Shown piece by piece: positions 36,151 to 45,170 of a stretch of DNA of 64,000 nt. The DNA is taken from assembly GCF_001008165.2 (NCBI RefSeq), contig NZ_CP011452.2:806001-870000 (forward strand). Reading direction: 5' to 3'. Each line of letters begins with the position of its first letter. Positions within the stretch are counted from its first letter, which is position 1. Origin of the DNA: Croceibacterium atlanticum. Its GTDB lineage: Bacteria > Pseudomonadota > Alphaproteobacteria > Sphingomonadales > Sphingomonadaceae. The position numbers and the translations under genes are program-made. Below the pieces are notes generated by a model. That model did not search any database, had not been told where the DNA came from, and saw only the letters and a list, made by a program, of their open reading frames with translations.

Positions 36151-37410
36151 TCAGTCGACCCGTTTCATCACCAGGCTGGCATTCGTGCCGCCAAAGCCGA
36201 AACTATTGTTGAGCACGGCGCGCACTTCCCGCTTCTTCGCGGTCAGCGGCACGAGATCGACGCCTTCAGTGCCCTCGTCCGGATTTTCCAGGTTGAGAGT
36301 CGGCGGCACGATCTGATCGCGCATGGCGAGAATGCAGAAAATGCTTTCCACAGCCCCGGCCCCGCCAAGCAGATGGCCGATGGCCGATTTGGTCGAGCTC
36401 ATGGATGCACCAGACAGATCGTCACCCATCAGACGCTTGACCGCACCCAGTTCGATCGTATCCGCCATGGTCGAAGTGCCATGCGCGTTGATGTAATCGA
36501 TATCGGTCGGCACCATGCCGGCCTTGCGCAGCGCCATTTCCATGGCGAGGAAAGCGCCCAGCCCTTCGGGATGCGGCGCGGTAACATGATAGGCATCGCC
36601 CGACAGGCCATAGCCAACCACTTCGGCATAGATCGTCGCGCCGCGAGCCTTGGCGTGCTCATACTCTTCCAGCACCACAACGCCCGCGCCTTCGCCCATG
36701 ACAAAACCGTCGCGGTCCCTGTCATAGGGGCGGCTGGCCTGTTCCGGCCGGTCATTATAACTGGTGTTGAGCGCGCGCGCCTGGGCGAAGCCGGCCACAC
36801 CCAGCGGGTTGATCGTGCTTTCCGAACCGCCCGCCAGCATGATGTCGGCATCGTCATCCTTGATCATCCGCGCGGCGTCACCGATCGAATGTGCGCCGGT
36901 GGAGCAGGCAGTCACGACTGCATGGTTCGGCCCCATCAACCCGTATTTGATCGACACCTGGCCACTGATCAGATTGATCAGGCGGCCGTGAACAAAGTGC
37001 GGAGATACGCGGCCGGGGCCACGTTCATGCAGGACGATCGATTCCTTTTCGATCCCCGGAAGTCCGCCGATTCCCGAACCGATCGAACAGCCCGTGCGCC
37101 GCTTCAGCGCATCGTCCATATCGGTAAGGCCGGCATGTTCAAGCGCCTGCCCGGCGGCATCGATGCCGTAAACAATGAACGGATCGACCTGTCGCTGGAT
37201 CTTGGGATCGACGCGCTTGTCCGGATCGAAACCCCAGGGATGGTCCTTGGGCTTCACTTCACAGGCGATGTGGCACTTCTGGTCGGACACATCGAAACGG
37301 GTGATCTTCCCCGCCCCGCTTTTCGAAGCGAGTATATTCGCCCAGGTCGTCTCGACATCGCCACCCAGGGGCGTGACAAGGCCCAGGCCGGTTACCACCA
37401 CACGACGCAT
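36151..37410 (-). CDS. fabF: 3-oxoacyl-ACP synthase II
   Basis: This encodes 419 residues. The Cys-His-His triad of elongating ketosynthases is visible as Cys169 (VTACSTGA), His310 (INAHGTST) and His346 (SAIGHLLGG). The enzyme condenses malonyl-ACP with acyl-ACP in fatty-acid elongation in the cytoplasm. It lies downstream of acpP by about 100 bases and just before mltG, all on the minus strand. Length and motifs are fully normal. Confidence 0.98.
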   Translation of the reverse strand: MRRVVVTGLGLVTPLGGDVETTWANILASKSGAGKITRFDVSDQKCHIACEVKPKDHPWGFDPDKRVDPKIQRQVDPFIVYGIDAAGQALEHAGLTDMDDALKRRTGCSIGSGIGGLPGIEKESIVLHERGPGRVSPHFVHGRLINLISGQVSIKYGLMGPNHAVVTACSTGAHSIGDAARMIKDDDADIMLAGGSESTINPLGVAGFAQARALNTSYNDRPEQASRPYDRDRDGFVMGEGAGVVVLEEYEHAKARGATIYAEVVGYGLSGDAYHVTAPHPEGLGAFLAMEMALRKAGMVPTDIDYINAHGTSTMADTIELGAVKRLMGDDLSGASMSSTKSAIGHLLGGAGAVESIFCILAMRDQIVPPTLNLENPDEGTEGVDLVPLTAKKREVRAVLNNSFGFGGTNASLVMKRVD

Positions 37411-37429
37411 ATTAACTCTCCAAAATCAC

Positions 37430-37456
37430 GAAAGGCCCAGCCTGTTCGGGCCGAGC
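37430..37456 (-). terminator. Short hairpin between acpP and fabF
   Basis: On the minus strand GGCCC (37448-37452) and GGGCC (37434-37438) form a 5-bp stem around a 9-base loop, followed by TTTCGTGATTTT. It may partly terminate the abundant acpP transcript before fabF. The stem is short, so this is tentative. Confidence 0.35.
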
Positions 37457-37510
37457 CTTCCATCCCCGTCCGCGTCCGGCGGGACCTTTCGCGGCGGGGG
37501 CGAGCCGGGC

Positions 37511-37747
37511 TTAGCCCTTGTGCTCTTCAATATACTTGTTGGCGTCACCAACCGTGTTGATCTTCTCGGCCGCATCGTCCGGAATTTCGACGCCGAATTC
37601 TTCCTCGAACGCCATGACCAGTTCGACGATGTCGAGGCTGTCGGCACCGAGATCATCAATGAAGCTGGCGTCCGGCGTGACCTTGTCTTCCTCGACGCCG
37701 AGATGTTCGACGACGATCTTCTTCACGCGGTCGGCAGTATCGCTCAT
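37511..37747 (-). CDS. acpP: Acyl carrier protein
   Basis: This encodes 78 residues, strongly acidic, with the phosphopantetheine attachment site Ser37 in [11 protein letters not shown]. It carries growing acyl chains for the fatty-acid synthase in the cytoplasm. The start MSDTADRVK is the standard length, and an in-frame extension upstream is not part of the protein. It is encoded upstream of fabF as in most proteobacteria. Confidence 0.98.
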   Translation of the reverse strand: MSDTADRVKKIVVEHLGVEEDKVTPDASFIDDLGADSLDIVELVMAFEEEFGVEIPDDAAEKINTVGDANKYIEEHKG

Positions 37748-37823
37748 GTTTTGCCCTCTCGAAATCTGGCAGATTGAAAATTGATCTCGCCGTACTGCGC
37801 CCCGTGCAGGCTGGCAAGGGGGA

Positions 37824-37860
37824 TGGACCACTGGCTGTAACAACTCTTCCCAGCGGTCCA
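37824..37860 (-). terminator. Inverted repeat downstream of aspS
   Basis: TGGACCGCTGG and CCAGTGGTCCA (minus strand) pair over 11 positions with one G-U, around a 15-base loop, starting 13 bases after the aspS stop. There is no T run after it. It may protect or end the aspS message, or act in the acpP leader. Confidence 0.45.
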
Positions 37861-37873
37861 TGTTCCATCGGTC

Positions 37874-39694
37874 TTACGGTTTGCCGGCCATGTCCACCCG
37901 GGCCTTGTCCTCGCCTTCGGCCTTCGGGCGTTCCGCCAGGCGGATATGCAGTTCGCGCAACTGCTTCGCGCTGACCGTATTCGGCGCGCCCATCATCAGA
38001 TCCTGCGCCCGCTGGTTCATCGGGAAGGCAATCACTTCGCGGATATTCGGTTCATCCGCCAGCAGCATCACGATACGGTCGATACCCGGTGCGGAGCCGC
38101 CATGCGGCGGCGCGCCGAGCTTGAACGCTTCGATCATGCCCGAGAAATTCTCGTCCACGGCCTCGCGCGGATAGCCCGCGATCTCGAACGCCTTGTACAT
38201 GATATCCGGCCGATGGTTCCGGATCGCGCCGGAGCTCAGTTCGTAACCATTGCAGACAATGTCGTACTGCCAGGCAAGGATATCCAGCGGGTCCTGCGTT
38301 TCCAGAGCCTCCATCTCGCCCTGCGGCATGGAGAACGGGTTGTGGCTGAAATCGACCTTCTTCTCTTCCTCGTCATATTCGAACATCGGGAAGTCGACGA
38401 TCCAGCACAGCTTGAAACAGCCCTGCTCGATCAGTTCCAGCTCTTCGCCCACCCGGGTCCGGGCAGCACCGGCCAGCTTGGCGGCGTCCTTTTCCTTGCC
38501 GGCGGCAAAGAACAGGCCGTCATTTTCACCCAGGCCAAGCTCGTCATAAATCTTCTGCATGTTCTCGGCGCCGTGATTCTTGGCAATCGGACCACCGAAT
38601 TCACCCGATTTGCGGGTGACATAGCCAAGCCCCGCGAATCCTTCGCGGCGCGCCCAGTCATTCATGTCGTCGAAGAACTTGCGGCTCTTTTCATTGGTGC
38701 CCGGCGCGGGAATCGCACGCACCACGCCGCCCCCGCCCACGATCTTCTCGAACAGGCCGAAGCCGCTCTTCTCGAAATGCGCGGAAACATCGGAAATGAT
38801 CAGCGGGTTGCGCAGGTCCGGCTTGTCGGAACCATATTTCAGCATCGCCTCGCGATAGGGGATACGCGGGAACTCGCCAGCCGGCGTCACCGCCTTGCCG
38901 CCGCCGAATTCCTCGAACACACCGGCCAGCACCGGTTCTATCGCATTGAATACGTCATCCTGGGTGACGAAGCTCATCTCGAAATCGAGCTGATAGAATT
39001 CCGGGCTGCGGTCCGCGCGCAGATCTTCATCGCGAAAACAGGGCGCGATCTGAAAATAGCGATCGAATCCGGCAACCATCAGCAGCTGCTTGAACATCTG
39101 CGGAGCCTGCGGCAGCGCATAGAACGTGCCCGGATGCAGACGGCTGGGAACCAGGTAATCGCGCGCGCCCTCGGGGCTCGACGCGCCTAGAATCGGGGTC
39201 TGGAACTCGGTGAAACCCTGATCCTGCATCCGCCGCCGCAGGCTGGAAATGACCTGGCTGCGCAGCATGATGTTGCGATGCATGGTTTCGCGGCGAAGAT
39301 CCACGAAGCGGTATTTGAGGCGTATATCCTCGGGATAATCCTGCTCCCCCGCCACGGGCAGGGGCAGTTCTTCTGCGCGGCTCTGCACGGTCACGCCGCG
39401 CGCGAACACTTCGATCGCGCCGGTGGGCAGATTGGCGTTCACCGTCCCTTCGCTGCGGGCTTTCACCTCGCCATCGATGGTGACGACGCTTTCCAGTTTC
39501 AGGGCATCGAGCACGGGAAGAGCGGGCGAATCCTCGTCCGCCACGATCTGGGTTATTCCGTAATGATCGCGCAGATCGACGAACAACACACCGCCGTGAT
39601 CGCGCTTGCGATGAACCCAACCGGACAGGCGGACGGTGTCGCCGACATTCTCGGCGCGTAGAGCGGCACAATTGTGGGTACGATAAGCGTGCAT
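37874..39694 (-). CDS. aspS: Aspartyl-tRNA synthetase
   Basis: This encodes 606 residues, full bacterial length. The N-terminal OB domain ([25 protein letters not shown]) binds the anticodon. The class II catalytic core carries motif 2 ([18 protein letters not shown]) and motif 3 ([14 protein letters not shown]). The bacterial GAD insertion lies between. It charges tRNA-Asp. In bacteria that lack asparaginyl-tRNA synthetase the enzyme may also charge tRNA-Asn, which cannot be judged here. It is divergent from rnd across a 115-base gap that should hold both promoters. Confidence 0.98.
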   Translation of the reverse strand: MHAYRTHNCAALRAENVGDTVRLSGWVHRKRDHGGVLFVDLRDHYGITQIVADEDSPALPVLDALKLESVVTIDGEVKARSEGTVNANLPTGAIEVFARGVTVQSRAEELPLPVAGEQDYPEDIRLKYRFVDLRRETMHRNIMLRSQVISSLRRRMQDQGFTEFQTPILGASSPEGARDYLVPSRLHPGTFYALPQAPQMFKQLLMVAGFDRYFQIAPCFRDEDLRADRSPEFYQLDFEMSFVTQDDVFNAIEPVLAGVFEEFGGGKAVTPAGEFPRIPYREAMLKYGSDKPDLRNPLIISDVSAHFEKSGFGLFEKIVGGGGVVRAIPAPGTNEKSRKFFDDMNDWARREGFAGLGYVTRKSGEFGGPIAKNHGAENMQKIYDELGLGENDGLFFAAGKEKDAAKLAGAARTRVGEELELIEQGCFKLCWIVDFPMFEYDEEEKKVDFSHNPFSMPQGEMEALETQDPLDILAWQYDIVCNGYELSSGAIRNHRPDIMYKAFEIAGYPREAVDENFSGMIEAFKLGAPPHGGSAPGIDRIVMLLADEPNIREVIAFPMNQRAQDLMMGAPNTVSAKQLRELHIRLAERPKAEGEDKARVDMAGKP

Positions 39695-39809
39695 CGCTGA
39701 CTCTTCCGTTTCTGGGGTCTATGGCGCTAGGAAGCCGGGGCTAACAGGGGATGGCTGCCCGCTTGTCAAGCGGGCGGCTTGGCAATCGCCGCCGTATAGA
39801 AAAGCTGAG

Positions 39810-41024
39810 ATGAAAATACACCCGCTGATAACAACTACCGAAGATTTGGCCGATTTATGCGAAAGGCTCGCAAAATCGGAGTTCGTCGCCGTCGACACCG
39901 AGTTCATGCGCGAGAACACCTATTACCCATTGCTGTGCCTGGTCCAGGTCGGCAACGAGGAGGAGGCCGCGGCAATCGACCCGCTGGCAGAAGGGATCGA
40001 CCTTTCGCCTCTTCTCGAATTGCTGACCGAGAATGAGGATGTGCTGAAGATCTTTCATGCCGGCGGACAGGATGTGGAAATCATCTACAACCTTACCGGC
40101 AAGACTCCGCACCCCATTTTCGATACGCAGGTGGCGATGATGGCCATCAGCCAGAGCGAGCAGATCGGCTATGCCAACCTCGTCGAAAGCTGGCTGGGGA
40201 AAACGATCGACAAGGGCGCCCGCTTTACTGACTGGAGCCGCCGCCCGCTGACCGACCGGCAGATCGAATATGCGATCGGGGATGTCACCTATCTTTCAAC
40301 GATATTTCCCAAGATCCTGAAGAAGCTGATCAAGACAGGCCGCGGCATGTGGCTGAATGTGGAGATGGAAAAGCTCGCCGATCCGGCAAACTACGCCAAT
40401 GATCTGGATCAGGCCTGGCGCCGGATTCGCGCCCCAAGCCGCAGTGCCATCGTGCTCGGCCGGCTGAAGGCGCTGGCTGCGTGGCGCGAAACCGAGGCGC
40501 AGGGCAAGAACATACCGCGCGGACGCATCATGCGCGATGAAACGCTGGCCGATCTCGCTAGCCATCCGCCCAAGAAGCAGGAAGATCTGGCCAAGGTCCG
40601 CGGCCTGTCCCAGGCATGGAAGGAAAACGACATCGGCAAGCGATTGATGCGCGTTATGCGCGATGCCGAACCGCTCCCCAGCGAGGAAATGCCGGAAAAA
40701 CCGAAGCGCGGCGCCCCGCTGGGCAAGGAAGGCGCGCTGGTGGCCGATCTGCTGAAACTGCTGCTGAAAATCCGCGCGCGCGAGATCGATGTCGCGGCCC
40801 GCCTCCTTACCCGTTCGGACGAGCTGGAAGCGCTTGCCGCCGGAATGCGGAACCTGCAGGTTCTGGAAGGCTGGCGCTACGAGGTATTCGGCCGCGATGC
40901 ACTGGAACTGGTTGAAGGGCGGCTGGCTTTCGCGGTGGAGAACGGAAAGCTGAAAATGACGCATATTAACGAGATCGAGCAAGAAGCCGCTCCCGAACCG
41001 ACTGAGCCGCAGATAGCCGAGTGA
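39810..41024 (+). CDS. rnd: Ribonuclease D
   Basis: This encodes 404 residues. The 3'-5' exonuclease domain has the DEDD residues Asp29 and Glu31 (VAVDTEFMRE), a second Asp in KIFHAGGQDVEII, and the Tyr/Asp motif IEYAIGDVTYLS. An HRDC domain follows (about 210-290), then a C-terminal helical region. RNase D trims tRNA 3' ends. The stop overlaps the oxyR GTG start (GTGA), so the two are translated together. Confidence 0.96.
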   Translation: MKIHPLITTTEDLADLCERLAKSEFVAVDTEFMRENTYYPLLCLVQVGNEEEAAAIDPLAEGIDLSPLLELLTENEDVLKIFHAGGQDVEIIYNLTGKTPHPIFDTQVAMMAISQSEQIGYANLVESWLGKTIDKGARFTDWSRRPLTDRQIEYAIGDVTYLSTIFPKILKKLIKTGRGMWLNVEMEKLADPANYANDLDQAWRRIRAPSRSAIVLGRLKALAAWRETEAQGKNIPRGRIMRDETLADLASHPPKKQEDLAKVRGLSQAWKENDIGKRLMRVMRDAEPLPSEEMPEKPKRGAPLGKEGALVADLLKLLLKIRAREIDVAARLLTRSDELEALAAGMRNLQVLEGWRYEVFGRDALELVEGRLAFAVENGKLKMTHINEIEQEAAPEPTEPQIAE

Positions 41025-41917
41025 GCACATACCTCCCCACGATCAAGCAGCTGCAATATCTGGTCGCGCTGCACGAACATGGGCATTTCGGCCGTGCGGC
41101 GGATGCCTGCTTCGTCTCGCAATCGACATTGTCGGCCGGGATCAGGGAGCTCGAATCGCTGCTGGGCGTAACATTGGTCGAACGCAGCCGGCGGGTGGTG
41201 CGTTTCACGCCGCTCGGCAATGCAGTTGTAAGCAAGGCGCATCGCCTGCTGCGGGAGGCCGAGGAACTTTCCGATCTGGTCCAGGCATCGGGCAAACCAT
41301 TATCCGGCGAATTGCGGATGAGCGTGATCCCCACGATCGCACCATTCCTGTTACCCAAGATCCTGCCGCGCCTGCGCAAGGAACGCCCTAACCTCAAGCT
41401 CTTCCTGCGGGAGGAAACCAGCGACCATGCGGTCGAATCGCTTCATCATGGCAGGGCAGATTGCGTACTGCTCGCCCTGCCCTTCGCCACTGGCGATGTG
41501 GATAGCGAACATATCGCCGATGACCGGCTCTTCGTGGCCTTCCCCCAGAACGATCCCCGCGATCCGCCCGACCTGATTCCTCCGGCCATGATCGATGAAG
41601 GCCGGCTGCTGCTTCTGGAAGACGGGCATTGCCTCAAGGAACATGCCCTCGCCGCCTGCAACCGGCCGGAACTGCGTGCCAGCGCCACCATGATCGGCAC
41701 TTCGCTGCACACGCTGGTGCAGATGGTGGATAATGGCCTTGGCCTCACCATGTTGCCGGAAATGGCCATCGAGGCCGGAATATTGAACGGCACCCATGTC
41801 ATCGCCCGCCCGCTCAAGGCACAGAATGCCAGCCGCGAAATCGCTCTGGTATGGCGCAAGAACTCCCCCCGCGCGGACGAATTCCGCCTGCTCGCCCAGG
41901 AATTGCGACAGGGCTGA
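41021..41917 (+). CDS. oxyR: Hydrogen-peroxide sensor OxyR (LysR family)
   Basis: This encodes 298 residues from a GTG that overlaps the rnd stop. The N-terminal LysR helix-turn-helix (HFGRAADACFVSQSTLSAGI) is followed by a periplasmic-binding-type sensor domain. Cys204 and Cys213 in EDGHCLKEHALAAC match the spacing of the redox pair Cys199/Cys208 of E. coli OxyR. The protein should form a disulfide with peroxide and activate catalase and peroxidase genes. Its position behind rnd rather than beside a catalase gene is notable. Many LysR proteins are similar, but the Cys pair supports OxyR. Confidence 0.93.
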   Translation: MSTYLPTIKQLQYLVALHEHGHFGRAADACFVSQSTLSAGIRELESLLGVTLVERSRRVVRFTPLGNAVVSKAHRLLREAEELSDLVQASGKPLSGELRMSVIPTIAPFLLPKILPRLRKERPNLKLFLREETSDHAVESLHHGRADCVLLALPFATGDVDSEHIADDRLFVAFPQNDPRDPPDLIPPAMIDEGRLLLLEDGHCLKEHALAACNRPELRASATMIGTSLHTLVQMVDNGLGLTMLPEMAIEAGILNGTHVIARPLKAQNASREIALVWRKNSPRADEFRLLAQELRQG

Positions 41918-41929
41918 TTGGCTTCGCGC

Positions 41930-42496
41930 CTAATCCATGTGCCTGAGGCCAACGCGGAGATAGTCCCAGCCGGTAATCAGCGTCAGCACTGCCGCTGCCC
42001 ACAGGCAGGCCAGGCCAACCAGATGCACCCAGGCGAAATGCGGCACGGCACCGCCTAGGATCAGGGCGCCCAGGGCGACGAGCTGGAATGTCGTCTTCCA
42101 TTTGGCCAGCTTGCTGACCGGCATCGACACCTGCAATCCGCCCAGGAATTCGCGCAGGCCGGATACGGCGATTTCCCGGATCAGAATGATGAGACCCGCG
42201 ATCACATGCAGGTCCCCCACATGCGGCCCGGTCAGCATGCCCTTGGCGGTCAGCACCAAAATCACGGCCGCAACCATGATCTTGTCCGCAATGGGATCCA
42301 GAAACACGCCCAATTTGCTGACCGTACCGCTGGAGCGCGCCAGCATCCCGTCAAAATAATCGGTGATCGCCATCGCGCAGTAGAGGGCGAAGGCCAGGCC
42401 ATAGCCCAGTTCCCATCGGGGCCACCACAACAAGGCGGCCAGCAGAGGAATCGCGAGGATGCGCGAAAGGGTCAGAATGTTGGGAAGCGTCAGCAT
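41930..42496 (-). CDS. pgsA: CDP-diacylglycerol-glycerol-3-phosphate 3-phosphatidyltransferase
   Basis: This encodes 188 residues, mostly membrane helices. The CDP-alcohol phosphotransferase motif is complete: DYFDGMLARSSG followed by GVFLDPIADK, which supplies the four Asp residues that bind the metal and the CDP-lipid. The enzyme makes phosphatidylglycerol phosphate in the inner membrane. It converges with oxyR (12-base gap) and diverges from the LplT-like gene. Confidence 0.96.
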   Translation of the reverse strand: MLTLPNILTLSRILAIPLLAALLWWPRWELGYGLAFALYCAMAITDYFDGMLARSSGTVSKLGVFLDPIADKIMVAAVILVLTAKGMLTGPHVGDLHVIAGLIILIREIAVSGLREFLGGLQVSMPVSKLAKWKTTFQLVALGALILGGAVPHFAWVHLVGLACLWAAAVLTLITGWDYLRVGLRHMD

Positions 42497-42613
42497 CGGT
42501 CACATGCCCTAGCCGGTATGGCCAGAAGGAAAAAGTGCCCTCTACGCTTGTCCTTAACCGAGAGGAGGCTAAGGCGGCTCTCGTTAACGGCGATAGGCTG
42601 AACCGGGCGGTAC

Positions 42614-44014
42614 ATGCTGACTTCCACTTACCTGCTGCGGCAAAGGCGTTTTCTGCCGCTCTTTGCCACTCAATTGCTCAATGCATTCAACGACAATCTG
42701 TACAAGAACGCCATGGTGCTGTTCGTCGTGTACAGCGTCTATAACTCCGCCGAAGCGGAAGCCCAGTTCAGCGCAATTGCGTCCGGGCTCTTCATCCTAC
42801 CCTTCTTCCTGCTTTCGGCCCTTGCCGGACAGATGGCGGACATGCGCGACAAGGCGATGATCATCCGCATGGTGAAGACGGCGGAAATCCTCATCATGGC
42901 AGTCGGCGCTGCGGGACTGGTCATGGCATGGCAGGGCATACTGACCACCAGCGCGGCGATACCCCTGATGCTGGTTGCCCTGTTCGCGATGGGCATTCAT
43001 TCGACATTTTTCGGGCCGATCAAATATGCGATCCTGCCCCAGCATCTGAACCATCGGGAAGTGCTGGCGGGCACCGGCCTGGTCGAGGCAGGTACCTATA
43101 TCGCCATCCTCGCCGGAACTATTCTGGCTGGCTTTATCGAGGTGGAAATCGCCGCGATCGTGGTCATCGTCACCGCATTTATCGGTTTCGTCACCAGCCG
43201 GATGGTTCCCGCTGCGCCGCCGATGACGGAAGAGGACCCGCGCGAATTCGAAACCCTGGCGAATCTCAAGGCCATGGTCACAAATTTCGGCGGCCTGCGG
43301 CGCACTGTAATGGCGCCCTTCACCTTCCTTTACTGGACGGTGGGATCATCGGTGAAGCTGGTGAAGAAGACCATGCGCCAGCGCGAAGTGTTCTATGCCA
43401 TCCTGGCCATCAGCTTCTTCTGGACGATCGGTGCGGTGCTGTTCATCCAGTTCCCCCCGCTGGCGAAAAATGTCCTCCTCGCCAGCAAGGAAGTGGCGAG
43501 CCTGTTCCTGGTGATCTTTTCCATCGGCGTCGCCATCGGGTCGGTGGCGATCAATGCCCTGCTGAAGGGGGAAGTTTCGGCCCGCTATGCCCCGATATCC
43601 GTCATCGCAATGGGCGCCATGGTGGCGGCCTTCTACTTCGTCTGCCGGATCTGGGCTTCGAGTGTCGGCGCGGGCCCGCTGATGGGCATCGGGGAGTTCA
43701 TTCTGCAACCGCTGGCGCCTCTCGTGCTGGTCACACTGCTGCTGATCGCCATTGCCGGCGGCATGTTCGTGGTGCCGCTCTACGCCTTCCTGACGACCAA
43801 ATGTGAAGCGTCGGAGGCGGCGCGTACGGTCGCGGCGAACAATATCGTGAATTCCGGGGCCATGGTTGCAGGTTCGCTGCTGGCCGGCGGGTTGAGCGCA
43901 GCCGGCATTCCCATTGTTGAACAATTGCTGCTCAGCGCATTTATGTGCCTTGGTTCGGCCTGGCTGGGTTCCCTGCTGCACCGCGCGGAGAAGACGGCTC
44001 TCGCCGCGGCCTGA
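42614..44014 (+). CDS. MFS transporter, lysophospholipid transporter (LplT)-like
   Basis: This encodes 466 residues with about twelve membrane helices. It starts with FLPLFATQLLNAFNDNLYKNAMVLFVVY (in part), and IHSTFFGPIKYAILPQHL is a signature shared with LplT, the flippase for lysophosphatidylethanolamine. In many proteobacteria this domain is fused to the Aas acyltransferase and acyl-ACP synthetase. Here it stands alone. It lies opposite pgsA, so both flanks concern phospholipids. Substrate assignment is by family resemblance. Confidence 0.85.
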   Translation: MLTSTYLLRQRRFLPLFATQLLNAFNDNLYKNAMVLFVVYSVYNSAEAEAQFSAIASGLFILPFFLLSALAGQMADMRDKAMIIRMVKTAEILIMAVGAAGLVMAWQGILTTSAAIPLMLVALFAMGIHSTFFGPIKYAILPQHLNHREVLAGTGLVEAGTYIAILAGTILAGFIEVEIAAIVVIVTAFIGFVTSRMVPAAPPMTEEDPREFETLANLKAMVTNFGGLRRTVMAPFTFLYWTVGSSVKLVKKTMRQREVFYAILAISFFWTIGAVLFIQFPPLAKNVLLASKEVASLFLVIFSIGVAIGSVAINALLKGEVSARYAPISVIAMGAMVAAFYFVCRIWASSVGAGPLMGIGEFILQPLAPLVLVTLLLIAIAGGMFVVPLYAFLTTKCEASEAARTVAANNIVNSGAMVAGSLLAGGLSAAGIPIVEQLLLSAFMCLGSAWLGSLLHRAEKTALAAA

Positions 44015-44015
44015 C

Positions 44016-44052
44016 CGGGTCGGTTGCCGCGCCATTCGCTGCAACCGACCCG
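44016..44052. terminator. Perfect 12-bp inverted repeat after the MFS gene
   Basis: CGGGTCGGTTGC (44016-44027) and GCAACCGACCCG (44041-44052) form a perfect stem with a 13-base loop, beginning 2 bases after the transporter stop and ending just before the convergent small gene. It likely terminates both transcripts, although neither side has a clear T run. Confidence 0.5.
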
Positions 44053-44053
44053 A

Positions 44054-44260
44054 TCAGACGATGAAGGTAAAAACCGCCACGAAGCAGGCGCAATAAGTCG
44101 TCAGAAAATTCCGGACATCATCGCTGTAGAGCGCGAAACGGGCGCGCCAGGGTGCGAGATTTTCCACTTCCTCTGCCCGCCGCTCGAACACATGGGGCGG
44201 CAGGGATGCCCTGAACGGGTGCCGGGCGGACTCGGTCGTGAGGACAAGTGAGCGGCGCAT
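44054..44260 (-). CDS. Small predicted membrane protein
   Basis: This encodes 68 residues with a basic, soluble N-terminal part and a C-terminal hydrophobic segment (TYCACFVAVFTFIV) ending at the last residue, which suggests a tail anchor. No ribosome-binding site is clear before the ATG at 44258-44260. I recognise no family. Its stop lies 2 bases from the convergent terminator stem, a tidy arrangement that favours a real gene. Confidence 0.5.
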   Translation of the reverse strand: MRRSLVLTTESARHPFRASLPPHVFERRAEEVENLAPWRARFALYSDDVRNFLTTYCACFVAVFTFIV

Positions 44261-44332
44261 GACTATTGGTTAACCCGGTGGTAACCATTTGCGAGCGCTC
44301 CGGAGGCGCTGTCCATAGCCGGGACACAAGCA

Positions 44333-44368
44333 CGCAAAAGAAAGGCCGCTCCTTTCGAAGCGGCCCTT
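44333..44368 (-). terminator. Rho-independent terminator of csbD
   Basis: On the minus strand GGCCGCT (44359-44365) pairs with AGCGGCC (44344-44350) around an 8-base loop, and TTTCTTTTG follows. It lies 29 bases after the csbD stop. Confidence 0.75.
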
Positions 44369-44393
44369 CCTTGTTTCAGACATGCGGAGGCGT

Positions 44394-44564
44394 TCAGATC
44401 TTGTCGCCCAGAGCGCCCTTCACTTCGCCGGAAAGGTTCTGGGCTTCGCCCTTCTTTTCCTGGGCGCGGCCTTCGGCGCGCGTTTCCGGATCGCCTGACT
44501 GCTGTTTGACATTGCCGGCCGCTTCGTTGGCGATGCCCTTGGCCTTGTCCTGCAGTTCTCCCAT
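44394..44564 (-). CDS. CsbD-family stress protein
   Basis: This encodes 56 residues, very hydrophilic, with alternating Lys, Glu, Gly and Ala (MGELQDKAKGIANEAAG ... GEVKGALGDKI). CsbD-like proteins are small, abundant, general-stress proteins of unknown mechanism. AGGAG stands seven bases before the ATG and a good terminator follows the stop, so it is probably a single-gene transcript. The start has no credible upstream alternative. Confidence 0.88.
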   Translation of the reverse strand: MGELQDKAKGIANEAAGNVKQQSGDPETRAEGRAQEKKGEAQNLSGEVKGALGDKI

Positions 44565-44647
44565 GATGCTTCTCCTGTATCGGCGGGGCGGCGGAATGCC
44601 TGCCCTCTTGCCCGATCAACATCTGGGCCGGACGTCGAGTTCCCGGA

Positions 44648-45061
44648 CTAATCCTTTGCCATTGAACAAATTTTTTCCCATTCTTCTGGCCGCACTTCCG
44701 CCACGGACAGACGCGAAAGCCGGACCAGTTCCATGTCCTGAAGCGTTGGTTCGGCCTTCACTTCCTTCAGCGTAACCGGCCGTTCCAGCGCCCGCACGGG
44801 CTTGATCTTGACCGTCGCCCATTTGCCTTCGGGATCGGTGGGATCGGTCAGGCCTGCCTCGCTGATCGTGGCGATACCTACGATCTCCTTCCCGGTGACG
44901 GAATGATAGAAGAAGGTCAGATCCCCAACTTCCATCGCGCGCATATTGTTGGACGCGCGGTGATTGCGCACCCCGTCCCAGATCGTTTCTCCATCGCGGA
45001 TGAGATCGTCCCAGCTGAAAGCTGCGGGTTCCGACTTCATCAGCCAGTAGCGTTCGGCCAT
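44648..45061 (-). CDS. EVE-domain protein
   Basis: This encodes 137 residues from the ATG at 45059-45061, with GGAGG five bases upstream. The family start YWLMKSEP, the segment WDGVRNHRASNNMRAM and DLTFFYHS are hallmark EVE/thymocyte-nuclear-protein motifs of a PUA-like fold that reads modified bases in nucleic acid. The cellular role in bacteria is not settled. It diverges from the GGDEF/EAL gene with about 110 bases between. Confidence 0.94.
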   Translation of the reverse strand: MAERYWLMKSEPAAFSWDDLIRDGETIWDGVRNHRASNNMRAMEVGDLTFFYHSVTGKEIVGIATISEAGLTDPTDPEGKWATVKIKPVRALERPVTLKEVKAEPTLQDMELVRLSRLSVAEVRPEEWEKICSMAKD

Positions 45062-45170
45062 CGGGTCCTCCTTTGCAGCGGACGCCCTAACGGCTGCACC
45101 GATAGGGCGCAATTAACCGATTCTTGAGCAAGATGGCGCATAGGGGCCCCAGACCATTTGGGGATGTGAC

